NCBI RefSeq assembly: GCF_030348765.1
Contig: NZ_JAUCEU010000007.1
Span: 924,501-988,500 of the forward strand
Origin: Neobacillus sp. CF12
Lineage (GTDB): Bacteria; Bacillota; Bacilli; Bacillales; Cytobacillaceae
Length of the DNA stretch: 64,000 bases
Direction: 5' to 3'
The notes below the pieces were generated by a model, which saw only the letters and a program-made list of their open reading frames with translations, made no database searches and was not told the DNA's origin. Position numbers and translations under genes: made by a program. Below, piece after piece: positions 1-7,948 of the stretch; position 1 is the first letter of the stretch; each line of letters begins with the position of its first letter.

Positions 1-131
1 ACATTGTCCCCTACATTCTATTTACATTTTGCTCTACAATTTTCAGTAGAAATGTCCGTGAAATGGGCTCGAAACAGGCGAAGTCAAGTACTATGATTGG
101 CAACACAGAGAATCCTGATTTTTGGGAGTAG
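1..131 (+). CDS. 3' end of an unidentified membrane protein gene (partial)
   Basis: The frame is open from the window edge (first full codon at base 3) to a TAG at 129-131. The visible 42 residues start with a hydrophobic stretch (IVPYILFTFCSTIF) followed by a polar tail ending in NPDFWE, so this is probably the end of a membrane protein. It converges on the response regulator gene and shares the hairpin at 142-170 as terminator. It could belong to a sugar-transport locus linked to the YesMN-like system, but that is inference; the family is not recognisable from this piece. Confidence 0.5.
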   Translation, partial: IVPYILFTFCSTIFSRNVREMGSKQAKSSTMIGNTENPDFWE

Positions 132-141
132 ACAAAAAAAA

Positions 142-170
142 CAGTGAATTTTCATTACAAAAATTCACTG
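142..170. terminator. Bidirectional terminator between convergent genes
   Basis: Stem CAGTGAATTTT / AAAATTCACTG, with an A-run before it on the plus strand, so it ends transcripts from both sides. It lies between the partial plus-strand gene and the stop codon region of the minus-strand response regulator. Confidence 0.7.
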
Positions 171-1688
171 CTTTACTAAGTGATTGGCACGATAATTCCC
201 AGGTGTAGTACCAATATTTTTTTTGAATACCTGATTAAAGTATCGTTGATTTTCATATCCTACTTGCTGGCATATATCAGAGATTTTATTATTGGTGGTC
301 CTTAATAGTTCCTTCGCCTTTTCCATTCTCATATTGATGATGTATTCGAACAGTGTCACACCCATGTTTTTTGAAAAGAGGCTGCTTAAATAGGCTGGGC
401 TAATATGGAATTTCCCTGCAAGTTCATCAAGGCCAATCGGTTGCGCGTAATTTTCTTTGAGGTGATTCTTCACTTCATATAATAATTTATCTTTCTGTGA
501 CATTTGGTTGTCAGATAAGTAGTCTACAAGTTTTCTGATTTTCTCAAGCAGCCACACTTTATGGTCTACCATTGTTCTTAATTGATTCAGTTGTTTAAAG
601 ATCAAGTATTTTTCTTCTTGAAGGACAGTTTCTACATTGATATCAAATTCTTGCTGTACATACTCAAACACATGATTAATCAGCTTAAAACATAAATATT
701 TTGATTTCACTGGTGTAAGGTTTTCTCGGATGGAATAAGCTAAAAGTTCATCGATCAAACTCTCACTTGAAGAAAGATCAAGATTTCGTTTAAGAAAAAA
801 CTGTTCCATTCTTTTCATCATACTTAATCCAATCGTATTATTCATATTCACTAAATGACGATAGTCGGTCACTTCCTGTTGTAAGTAGAGCCCAACATGG
901 TACGCTTCCAGCGCTTCCTTGTAAAGTTGTTGCAACGATGTTATTTCTATATACGTACTACTAATACCCGTAATCGGAGAAGTTAGTATATTTTTATACA
1001 GCGACTTTAACTTATCGAACAAACCTGAGTCCTGTTCACGATTTCCATATGAAAAATAAATTGTAACAAGATGATCCTCCATCTCGTATGAGAATATCCG
1101 GTGAGGTGCCCCCTGGTTACCTAGTAATTTAACCATTTCGATAAGTTGATCGGTACTTTGGCTCTTACAATCGGTAACAAGGACACTACAGCTTGTATAC
1201 CCTTCTAGTATCTGATCGAGTGGATAGCCAAACAAGGAATGCAAGATATGCTTTTCCTCAACTTGTGAACGGTATTGTTCTAATTGAGTCGCTGCCTCTT
1301 TTCGTTCTCGAAGTTGATCGTATTTTTCAATTGCCCTTTTTACACTTGCGATAATTTCATCTAGTTCTATCGGCTTTGTCAAATAATCGATTGCTTCCAA
1401 TTCGATGGCTCTTTTCGCATAAGCAAACTGAGTGTACCCGCTGATAATGATGAAAACCGTATCGGGGATTACACTTTTTACTTTTTGAATTAAATCCAGA
1501 CCATTTAACCCTGGCATGCGAATGTCTGCCATGACGATATTGGGTTTCGCTTCGACGATCAAGTCATAGGCACGATTTCCATCCAACGCTGTACCGACAA
1601 CTTCTACTTGGTGCTCATGCCAATCGACTACGGATAATAGCCCATCTATGACTACTTTTTCATCATCTACAATGAAAAGCTTATACAT
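165..1688 (-). CDS. AraC-family two-component response regulator (YesN-like)
   Basis: Cytoplasmic regulator that would be phosphorylated by the kinase encoded just upstream and then activate sugar-uptake or polysaccharide genes. The N-terminal receiver domain (about residues 1-120) shows the acidic VDDE pocket and the phospho-acceptor Asp in MADIRMPG. A long linker follows, then a C-terminal AraC helix-turn-helix (about the last 100 residues) with the typical ISPAYLSSLFSKNMG and YENQRYFNQVFKK segments. I prefer the ATG that gives MYKLFIVDD, 12 bases inside the longest frame, because GTGGTG lies at ribosome-binding distance before it. The length of about 507 residues is normal for YesN-type regulators. 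Order is lipoprotein, kinase, regulator on one strand. Confidence 0.9.
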   Translation of the reverse strand: MYKLFIVDDEKVVIDGLLSVVDWHEHQVEVVGTALDGNRAYDLIVEAKPNIVMADIRMPGLNGLDLIQKVKSVIPDTVFIIISGYTQFAYAKRAIELEAIDYLTKPIELDEIIASVKRAIEKYDQLRERKEAATQLEQYRSQVEEKHILHSLFGYPLDQILEGYTSCSVLVTDCKSQSTDQLIEMVKLLGNQGAPHRIFSYEMEDHLVTIYFSYGNREQDSGLFDKLKSLYKNILTSPITGISSTYIEITSLQQLYKEALEAYHVGLYLQQEVTDYRHLVNMNNTIGLSMMKRMEQFFLKRNLDLSSSESLIDELLAYSIRENLTPVKSKYLCFKLINHVFEYVQQEFDINVETVLQEEKYLIFKQLNQLRTMVDHKVWLLEKIRKLVDYLSDNQMSQKDKLLYEVKNHLKENYAQPIGLDELAGKFHISPAYLSSLFSKNMGVTLFEYIINMRMEKAKELLRTTNNKISDICQQVGYENQRYFNQVFKKNIGTTPGNYRANHLVKQ

Positions 1689-1712
1689 CTGCTTCACCAC
1701 TTTCTTGTATTC

Positions 1713-3464
1713 TTAAGCTCCTGCACTAGCTTTTTCTTCACTGATCTCTAGCCCTATTCTAAGACATACGGTGGTTCCTTTTCCCTCTTCACTATGAATG
1801 GTAAGTCCGTAACCCGGTCCATATTGCAACCGAATTCGGTCGTTAATATTTCGAATGGCATACCCCGTCTTTTCCTTTAGCACCTTATCAGGATTAAATC
1901 CAACTCCATTATCACTTACTTCAAATACTAAGCTATGTTCTTCTTGCTTCCCGTTGATGATAATATCCCAGATTCCTGGTTTCATCTCTAGACCATGATA
2001 GACGGCATTTTCCACTAGAGGCTGCAACAATAGTTTAATCATCCTCTCGTTAAACAGGTCTTCATCCACATTTATTTGGTAATGAATTCGGTTATCATAC
2101 CGAATGTTTTGGATATCTAGATAGCTTTTTACTTGGTCGATTTCATTTTTAACATTTGTGATGTATTCACCATCATTCAAGGTTAATTTGAAAATATTGG
2201 CTAAGTGAATGGCCATTTTTGCGATTGGTTTCATTTTTGCTTTCTCGGCCATCCAAAAAATTGAATTTAAGGTATTGTATAAAAAGTGCGGATTGATATG
2301 ACTTTGAAGTGTTCTTAACTCCGCTTCCTTCTCCTTTAATTGAGACTCATAGAGTTCAGCCAATAACTCATTATTCCGATTATACAAGTGAATAAATTGG
2401 TGACCAATCTTCCCTACTTCATCTTCAGGATCAAAGGCGATATTGTCTAGTTTCTCTCTCTTTCTCATATTTTTAATGACATTGCGCAATAATGATAGCT
2501 GTTTGGTAATTTTATTCGAAATAAGTAATGCACTAAACGTAGCAATGAGCAGCGTTAGTATCAGCAGAATAACCGAAACCTTTCGGAGAAAATCGAATTC
2601 CTTCACGATACTTTTATATGGAATAATACTAACAATCTTCCAATTGGTAATCTTATTTACATCAAAATTTACAATATAATCTTCATCATTGATCGTAACC
2701 ACTTCGGATTTCTTTCCTGCTAAAGCATTAATTCGTTCGACCATTTTGCTGCTTTTCACTTGATCCTCTGAGTTTGAATAAATCATTTTCCCCTTATCAA
2801 GGATGAAAATTTCGCCGTCCTGCTCGATATCTTTAAACATATCTTTAAATATCGCTTTATCAATACTAAAGATCATCATCCCGATAACATCTAAGGTTTG
2901 TAGATCTTTAATGGGTCTTCCATAGGTTAAAAGATTCGAACTTTCGATAAACGTCACATCATCTTGAAACCAGATACCGTATAAATCTTTTTTCATGATC
3001 TCTTTGAACCAGGCTGTTCCTCTTATATGTTCGTAGATATTTCCATAATAAACACTTTGTCCTTGAGATAACTGGAGATACTCGTTATTCTCATTGCCCA
3101 GATATACGGCGTTAATATACGGGTTATTGCTACTAATCGTAATGAGGAGATCCCTCGTTTCTCCTTGTGTGACATAGGCTTCCTTCGTTAAATCCTTTTG
3201 CTTTAAAAAATCCTGCGAATCGTTTGAAGCGTAAAGAATTTCGCCGTTGCTTTGAATATCGTTCACGAACGTATTTATATTCCAATCGATGAGGCTTAAA
3301 AGGTTGGTGGTCGTTTCCGAAATTTTATTCTCGATTACCTTATTCATATAAAAGTAAGAAAAAGTTCCTACAATAAGGAGTGGGATTAGTGTTGAAAGCA
3401 TAGCGAGCAAGATAATTTTTCGTTTGATTGATAGCTTTTTTCCAAAACTAGTAATAAAGTTCAT
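1713..3464 (-). CDS. Sensor histidine kinase, LytS/YesM type
   Basis: Membrane sensor kinase paired with the downstream AraC-type regulator. One membrane helix lies near the N-terminus and a second at about residue 300, enclosing an extracellular sensing domain of about 260 residues. A HAMP-like linker follows, then the His_kinase motif SHINPHFLYNTLNS with the phosphorylated His, and a C-terminal HATPase_c domain with the N box (LLLQPLVENAVYHG) and the DNGVGF box. The start at 3464 (MNFITSFGKK) is chosen because GAGGG lies just upstream; a longer frame starting at 3497 has no good ribosome binding site. It lies 24 bases before the regulator, so the two are cotranscribed. Confidence 0.9.
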   Translation of the reverse strand: MNFITSFGKKLSIKRKIILLAMLSTLIPLLIVGTFSYFYMNKVIENKISETTTNLLSLIDWNINTFVNDIQSNGEILYASNDSQDFLKQKDLTKEAYVTQGETRDLLITISSNNPYINAVYLGNENNEYLQLSQGQSVYYGNIYEHIRGTAWFKEIMKKDLYGIWFQDDVTFIESSNLLTYGRPIKDLQTLDVIGMMIFSIDKAIFKDMFKDIEQDGEIFILDKGKMIYSNSEDQVKSSKMVERINALAGKKSEVVTINDEDYIVNFDVNKITNWKIVSIIPYKSIVKEFDFLRKVSVILLILTLLIATFSALLISNKITKQLSLLRNVIKNMRKREKLDNIAFDPEDEVGKIGHQFIHLYNRNNELLAELYESQLKEKEAELRTLQSHINPHFLYNTLNSIFWMAEKAKMKPIAKMAIHLANIFKLTLNDGEYITNVKNEIDQVKSYLDIQNIRYDNRIHYQINVDEDLFNERMIKLLLQPLVENAVYHGLEMKPGIWDIIINGKQEEHSLVFEVSDNGVGFNPDKVLKEKTGYAIRNINDRIRLQYGPGYGLTIHSEEGKGTTVCLRIGLEISEEKASAGA

Positions 3465-3496
3465 AGAGCAACCCTCAATTTCATTATGCCTTTTCA

Positions 3497-4555
3497 TTAT
3501 CTCGCAATCTTACTATCTACTACCTTAATCGCTTCTTCAGGTGAATAGATACCATTAATAACGCCATAAATACTATCATACATGGCATTGGCGATTCCCT
3601 CTGAAACAATAAGATCGGGTTGGTTTGGCTTACTTTTCCAACTCGTATCATTCATGACATTCATTACATCTGCAAATACCGGATGGTTATCACCGTCAAC
3701 TTCTCCATCGAACTTGATAATAGGCGCAACTTGATTTTCAATCATAATCGCCGCACCTTCCTCACTATAATAGAAACCTAAAAATTTCATCGCTGCCTCA
3801 TACTTTGCTTTATCTTTTTCGACATGCTTATTTACCACGAGAGGCGCGGCAGGTACGATAGAGGAGATTTTCTGATTTCCGACACCATCAGCAAACGTTG
3901 GTCCCCACCAAAAGCCGACATCACCTACAATCTGGCTTTCTTCGATTTTCTTGGTTTCCCATATACCTGCATCAAGCATGGCAGCCTCTCCATTTAGAAA
4001 CATTTGCACGGCTTGAAAATAGCTCTGAGTAGCTACATTTTTAGGAAATGCCCCTAATTCTCTTAATTCGGCAATTTTGTTGTACCAAATCCCCGTTACT
4101 AATGATTGATAGGGCAGGCCAAATTGCTGCCCTTCTTGGCTATAGGAATCTAACATATTAGGATGAAGATTCTCCACCATTTCGTGGTGATCATTTAAGA
4201 ATGCTTGTAAATCTAGAAGTAAACCTGATTCCGCTAATTCTTTCGCTGAGGACGGTAAGACCCAAAAAATATCTGGTAACGTATCCGATTGCGCCATCAT
4301 TTTTATTTTTTTTATATGAGCTTTTTGTTCCGTTCCGTGGAGCTCAATGTTAATTTCAGGGTGTTTTTCCATAAACCGCTGAACAATTGAATAAAAAGCA
4401 GGTTCCTGCCCTTTTGGATTTGCCACATGTATGGCCACGTCTAAGGTAATTTCCTCTACCATCTTATCGTTTGCCGTTTTTTCTAGTTCTTTACTACACC
4501 CTATAGTCACAAAGAAAATCAATAGAACAATCGATACATTCACATATTTTCTCAT
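3497..4555 (-). CDS. Extracellular sugar-binding lipoprotein with an internal deletion
   Basis: Solute-binding protein family 1, anchored to the outer membrane leaflet by the lipobox VTIGC near residue 20. The N-terminal lobe (FMEKHPEINIELHG) and the C-terminal part (LNGEAAMLDAGIWE) are recognisable. At 353 residues it is short for a family that usually has about 420-440. After GIWYNK the sequence jumps straight to IAELRELGAFPKN, whereas relatives have about 70-80 further residues there. The reading frame is kept, so this looks like an in-frame deletion. It heads the three-gene lipoprotein-kinase-regulator unit and may be a ligand co-sensor rather than a transporter part, since no permease is adjacent. 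ATG at 4555 follows GGAGAAAAG. Confidence 0.8.
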   Translation of the reverse strand: MRKYVNVSIVLLIFFVTIGCSKELEKTANDKMVEEITLDVAIHVANPKGQEPAFYSIVQRFMEKHPEINIELHGTEQKAHIKKIKMMAQSDTLPDIFWVLPSSAKELAESGLLLDLQAFLNDHHEMVENLHPNMLDSYSQEGQQFGLPYQSLVTGIWYNKIAELRELGAFPKNVATQSYFQAVQMFLNGEAAMLDAGIWETKKIEESQIVGDVGFWWGPTFADGVGNQKISSIVPAAPLVVNKHVEKDKAKYEAAMKFLGFYYSEEGAAIMIENQVAPIIKFDGEVDGDNHPVFADVMNVMNDTSWKSKPNQPDLIVSEGIANAMYDSIYGVINGIYSPEEAIKVVDSKIAR

Positions 4556-4840
4556 CACTTTTCTCCTCTAATATATAAGTATGTAGTTTATTATTTTTTT
4601 GGTTGCGCTTTCATTTTCTGAAAATTTTTAATCATCTTTTTCTACCTATTATAGAGGAGGTTGAAGGATATATAAATGCATATATTTTTTAAAAATGTTA
4701 TGTATTTTTTGATTTGCTCTAAAAAACGAAAATTAGTAGAAAGCAATCCCTTCTGTTTCCTATCGCAAAACCCGAAAATGCAATCGAAAAATGCAACTAA
4801 ATTTGTACTTCCTTTTGTATCTGTTTTTGCAATTAAAAAT

Positions 4841-4874
4841 AAAATGGCTCAGTTCACCATACTGAGCCATTTTT
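4841..4874. terminator. Bidirectional hairpin terminator
   Basis: Stem AAAATGGCTCAGT / ACTGAGCCATTTT with a seven-base loop and T/A runs on both sides. It lies in the gap between the lipoprotein operon and the first gene of the accessory array. I find no convincing gene in the rest of 4560-4920. Confidence 0.7.
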
Positions 4875-4906
4875 AATATTCATTTTTTGTAGCTTGTTGG
4901 AGTAAC

Positions 4907-4924
4907 GCACCCTTTAGCACAATC
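4907..4924 (-). repeat. R element fragment (box B core)
   Basis: Only the core GCACCCTTTAGCACAATC is left, right at the stop of the next minus-strand gene. It is the leftmost recognisable R copy. Confidence 0.4.
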
Positions 4925-5397
4925 TACTTATTTAACCTTAAATAAGAACTTGCTTCGTTTTTAATTCTAAATATAACATCCTCTCTATTAAACTCCAAAG
5001 GTACATTATCATATTGGAGCCTATCAATCATTTCGCTAATTTCATACCATTCAAGCAAATCATTAGGATAATTTAACTCTGTCCCAACAATCCAAAAAAT
5101 CCTTTTAGCTAAATTGAACACTTCTGATTCATTAGCTTGTATTATTTCACATGATAATAAACCGATATAGCCTTTTGCACTTGTCTCAAAACTCGGCTCT
5201 TGTATTTTCAGCTCATTCAAAGCTCTTTTAAAATAATCCTCCACTTCAATTACATTATCACTGAATGAAAATGAAGCAATTATATTTAAAGTTGGAGATG
5301 ATACACTATTTTCTATCAAACCATATGACCATTTTACATAGTCCTCCGTAGCAACAATTCCTTTTTGAATTTTATAGAATAAAGCATTAGTATCCAT
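4924..5397 (-). CDS. Unknown protein, 157 aa, possible immunity-like family
   Basis: I do not recognise the family with confidence. The protein is soluble, acidic, helix-rich and has no signal peptide. It has a loose resemblance to the product of 17195-17662 (start segment with W-IENS-SP-II, similar length and helical pattern), suggesting two diverged members of one family; small immunity-type proteins (DUF2247-like) are one possibility. ATG follows AAGGTGG. It sits in the cassette-like array with an R fragment at its 3' end and another upstream. Confidence 0.7.
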   Translation of the reverse strand: MDTNALFYKIQKGIVATEDYVKWSYGLIENSVSSPTLNIIASFSFSDNVIEVEDYFKRALNELKIQEPSFETSAKGYIGLLSCEIIQANESEVFNLAKRIFWIVGTELNYPNDLLEWYEISEMIDRLQYDNVPLEFNREDVIFRIKNEASSYLRLNK

Positions 5398-5426
5398 TTT
5401 ACAACCACCTTAAAAACACTTTGCCT

Positions 5427-5460
5427 TCTTAAAGAAACGCCCCCGTTAGTAAAAACACTT
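5427..5460 (-). repeat. R element fragment (single box)
   Basis: Contains TTCTTAAAGAAACGCC followed by CCCGTTAGTAAAAAC, a decayed box without the central hairpin. It starts 30 bases beyond the stop of the GNAT gene on the minus strand. Confidence 0.5.
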
Positions 5461-5489
5461 GGGGATGATTGGTTTTTGTTTGTGAATAA

Positions 5490-5897
5490 TTATAAAAATA
5501 GTGACATACCTGGGGCATCCAAATCTCGTTCTACAAAGCCGAGTTTCTTATAAAAATTTTGTTTTCCTTTTGCACAAGATAATTGAATCCACTTAATTCC
5601 TTCTTCCTCACATTTTTTAAGTAAAGCACTCATAATTTTCTTTCCCATACCTTGTTTTTGATATTCTGGATGAACCATTACATCACATATAAATGTTTGA
5701 TAAACCCCATCCGAAATAATTCGCCCAAATCCTATTAAATTCTTATTATGATAAATGGATACACTAAACCAACTGTTACAAATCGCACTATAAAGTTGGT
5801 CGTAAGTATATAACCCATTAGCATTCCATCCCGTTGTTTTATGTAATTTCATAAAATCATTTTTTGCAGGAATCGTTTCAATTAGTTCAAATTCCAT
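5490..5897 (-). CDS. GNAT family N-acetyltransferase
   Basis: Small acetyl-CoA-dependent transferase, 135 aa, a complete single GNAT domain. The acetyl-CoA binding loop is visible as VHPEYQKQGMGKKIMSALL, followed by the C-terminal FYKKLGF strand-helix typical of the family. The substrate cannot be told. ATG follows AAGGGGAG. It lies between two R copies on the same strand, so it forms one gene-plus-element unit. Confidence 0.88.
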   Translation of the reverse strand: MEFELIETIPAKNDFMKLHKTTGWNANGLYTYDQLYSAICNSWFSVSIYHNKNLIGFGRIISDGVYQTFICDVMVHPEYQKQGMGKKIMSALLKKCEEEGIKWIQLSCAKGKQNFYKKLGFVERDLDAPGMSLFL

Positions 5898-6000
5898 AGT
5901 TTTCTCCCCTTCACAGGTTCTATTTTAGATAGAGCTAGTATCCACGTTATGTATTTTTATACCACAAAATGTTTATTTATCCAAATGTTTTAATCTTTCA

Positions 6001-6095
6001 TTCTTGAGCTAACCTGCCCCGTTAGAACAATAAGAAAAACGGGATAGCCGCAGCCATCCCGTTATTGAACATAAGCACCCGATAGTTTAATAAGA
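6001..6095 (-). repeat. R element, complete copy
   Basis: Box A (TTGAGCTAACCTGCCCC then GTTAGAACAATAAG), a central hairpin at 6038-6063 with stem AACGGGAT / ATCCCGTT, and box B (TAAGCACCCGATAGTTTAATAA). On the minus strand the stem is followed by TTTTTCTT, as in an intrinsic terminator. It lies 47 bases 3' of the VOC gene. Confidence 0.85.
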
Positions 6096-6141
6096 ACTCT
6101 TTATAGCTTGAAATCTAAATTATTTAAAGTCCATTCAATAT

Positions 6142-6579
6142 TTATCTGAGTTTCTCCGCCAACTCTAAAATAATTCCCTCTGGACCACGAACGTAGCATA
6201 ACTTATAACTTTCTTCATATTGCTGTATCTCACTAAAGATTTCCGTACCCCTCTTTTTCAATTTTGCAACAACAGCTTCAATATCTTCAACAGCAAAGCA
6301 AATATGTCGGATACCCAGCGTATTTGCAAAAGGTTGCTGAATATTTTTTTCATCTGATGGCGTATAAAATTTGACTAGCTCTATCCATGTCTGACCATCT
6401 GGCATCCCCAATCCTACACATGCCGTTTTAACATCATTAAGACCAACTATTCTATCCAACTGTTCACCATCCAATTCCCATTCCGCTCGCACTTCAAGTC
6501 CTAAATCAAGAAAAAACGCTTTAGCCTCTGAAAGATCATTTACGTTTATACTCACATGATCTATTCTATTGATTTTCAT
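6142..6579 (-). CDS. VOC family (glyoxalase-like) protein
   Basis: Metal-dependent glyoxalase/bleomycin-resistance superfamily protein, 145 aa, soluble. Two beta-alpha-beta-beta-beta modules are visible: IDHVSINVNDLSEAKAFF at the start and IRHICFAVEDIEAVVAKL in the second half, with the closing GPEGIILELAE. Candidate metal ligands are the His of DHV, the His of RHI and the Glu of LELAE. The start at 6579 is set by a perfect AGGAGG seven bases before ATG; the longer frame has no such site. The substrate is unknown. Confidence 0.88.
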   Translation of the reverse strand: MKINRIDHVSINVNDLSEAKAFFLDLGLEVRAEWELDGEQLDRIVGLNDVKTACVGLGMPDGQTWIELVKFYTPSDEKNIQQPFANTLGIRHICFAVEDIEAVVAKLKKRGTEIFSEIQQYEESYKLCYVRGPEGIILELAEKLR

Positions 6580-6670
6580 ATTGAAACCTCCTATGTTCCT
6601 GTTATTTTCAATACCTGTATTCGTGTAAAGTTTGTATAAAATTCTAATTCGCTTAAAACAGGAAATACCC

Positions 6671-6764
6671 TTCTTCAACAAATCTGCCCCGTTTGTTCAA
6701 TAAGGAATTCAACAAAAAAGGCGGTTAATCCTTCCTGGATCAACTCACCCATTACTCCAATAAA
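6671..6764 (-). repeat. R element, diverged copy
   Basis: Box A (TTCAACAAATCTGCCCC, GTTTGTTCAATAAG), a degenerate centre GGCGGTTAATCCTTCC, and box B (GATCAACTCACCCATTACTC). It lies about 16 bases beyond the stop of the gene relic at 6781-6870. Confidence 0.6.
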
Positions 6765-6780
6765 ATTTATCTGTATTGGT

Positions 6781-6870
6781 CTAAGTAATATTTCCCCAAT
6801 TCAAGAATTTCGTCCAAATAGACACATCAAACACCGATTCTCTATCAAGTTTAAAATGTTCTCCAAGTAC
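6781..6870 (-). pseudogene. 3' remnant of an unidentified gene
   Basis: The minus strand encodes about 29 residues (VLGEHFKLDRESVF, then DVSIWTKFLNWGNIT) before a TAG at 6781-6783. The reading looks protein-like, but its 5' part is cut by the degenerate R box at 6871-6903. A cassette whose body was replaced is a fair reading. The family is unknown. Confidence 0.4.
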
Positions 6871-6903
6871 TCTTCAACTCTTGCCCCAATTAATTGAATA
6901 AGC
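6871..6903 (-). repeat. R element fragment (box B)
   Basis: TCTTCAACTCTTGCCCC then AATTAATTGAATAAGCC; a box B variant without the hairpin or box A. It interrupts or borders the relic at 6781-6870. Confidence 0.5.
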
Positions 6904-6985
6904 CTCACGGTTTTATTACAGTTTTTTTATCGTTCATTATCTTTACTGCTCTGAAAAAGGAGTAAACTGCCATTATTTTAGTCGG

Positions 6986-7150
6986 TTAGTGAAAAATCCT
7001 TATTGATTTGTTCAATGCAAGTATATATTGAAAAAGCTCATTTCTGTTTTGGCTATCCAATTCCATTAGTATTTTAATTTTATAATGATCATAACGCCCT
7101 TTCCTATGATGCAATTTTCCTTCTGTTTCAAATTTTATTTTCTCCTCCAA
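6986..7150 (-). CDS. Small unknown protein, 54 aa
   Basis: A TTG start at 7150 is preceded by AGAAGGA, and the frame runs to TAA at 6986. The product is charged and helix-prone (MEEKIKFETEGKLHHRKGRY, then DHYKIKILMELDSQ and LFQYILALNKSIRIFH). It overlaps the end of the membrane gene upstream by 23 bases, indicating translational coupling. I do not recognise a family. Confidence 0.55.
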   Translation of the reverse strand: MEEKIKFETEGKLHHRKGRYDHYKIKILMELDSQNRNELFQYILALNKSIRIFH

Positions 7151-7598
7151 TAAGTCCTTCTTGCCACATTTGATAAATGTAAAGGGTGATGGAGATTATT
7201 GTCATTATTAATATTCCTTCAATAGGCGATAAATTTCCTGCACTGGTTGTAATTTTGAGTTTTTTCCATAAAGCCCTGAAACCAAAGGAATAGATACAAT
7301 CTACAATTAAATTAACAACGATATAAATCCAAAATTTACGAAATGTAAAATAAAATATCCATATGGTCCCAATCAAAAAAACACTATAAACAGTATGTGT
7401 TTGTGCAACTTTATCCCAAGAAAAAAGAGTTTCTTTATACTTCCACCAATCATACGTCCAAGCAATTTGGTATATTATTGTATTTATCACCGTTGCAAAT
7501 AAAGCAACAGGCATATATCTACGCAGCGTAGAATTGTTCAAAAAGAATAAGGAAAGCCAGGGTAATAAAAAGAAAGCCCATAAAACGAGTTTTATCAT
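7128..7598 (-). CDS. CBO0543-like small integral membrane protein
   Basis: 156 aa with about five hydrophobic segments and short loops. The N-terminal LVLWAFFLLPWLSLFF, the YDWWKY motif between helices and the IGTIWIFYFTFRKFW helix resemble the CBO0543 family of Firmicute membrane proteins, whose role is not known. ATG follows AGGAG. It is coupled to the 54-residue gene downstream. The gene at 11027-11506 looks like a more distant relative. Confidence 0.75.
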   Translation of the reverse strand: MIKLVLWAFFLLPWLSLFFLNNSTLRRYMPVALFATVINTIIYQIAWTYDWWKYKETLFSWDKVAQTHTVYSVFLIGTIWIFYFTFRKFWIYIVVNLIVDCIYSFGFRALWKKLKITTSAGNLSPIEGILIMTIISITLYIYQMWQEGLIGGENKI

Positions 7599-7683
7599 AT
7601 ATAATCTCCTATTAATTTAATCTTGTGCCTTCTCAAAATTCCCTTTAACCATCCATTTTATTCGACTACTGAGATTCTTATGT

Positions 7684-7770
7684 GAGCTAAAGCAAAACAA
7701 AAAAGCCGTCAATATTGGCAGCCTGATCTTAAATTAAAAGCCCGTTAGTTAAAGTGAGGATCTTCACAAT
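7684..7770 (-). repeat. R element copy without a gene at its 3' side
   Basis: Box A remnant GAGCTAAAGCAAAAC, central hairpin GCCGTCAATATTGGCAGC, box B AGCCCGTTAGTTAAAGTG with TCTTCACAA. The gene to its right is on the other strand, so the cassette body that belonged to this copy seems to be missing. The rest of 7771-7948 is the AT-rich leader of the MraY paralogue. Confidence 0.7.
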
Positions 7771-7948
7771 ATTTTTTACCTTAACAAAATCTAATCCATT
7801 AATATGTATGGGTATATCAAAAAGACTCCTTATTTACATAGTAATATACTTTTAAACCTGATTTTTATACATATTGAATTAAATAGAGGAAATGAATGAG
7901 TGTTATAGAATTTATTATAGGTAATAAAGAGAAAAGGAGAAATGAAAA

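Noticed and set aside
4676..4876. A 66-codon plus-strand frame
   Set aside because: No ribosome binding site, low-complexity product, and it ends inside a terminator hairpin.
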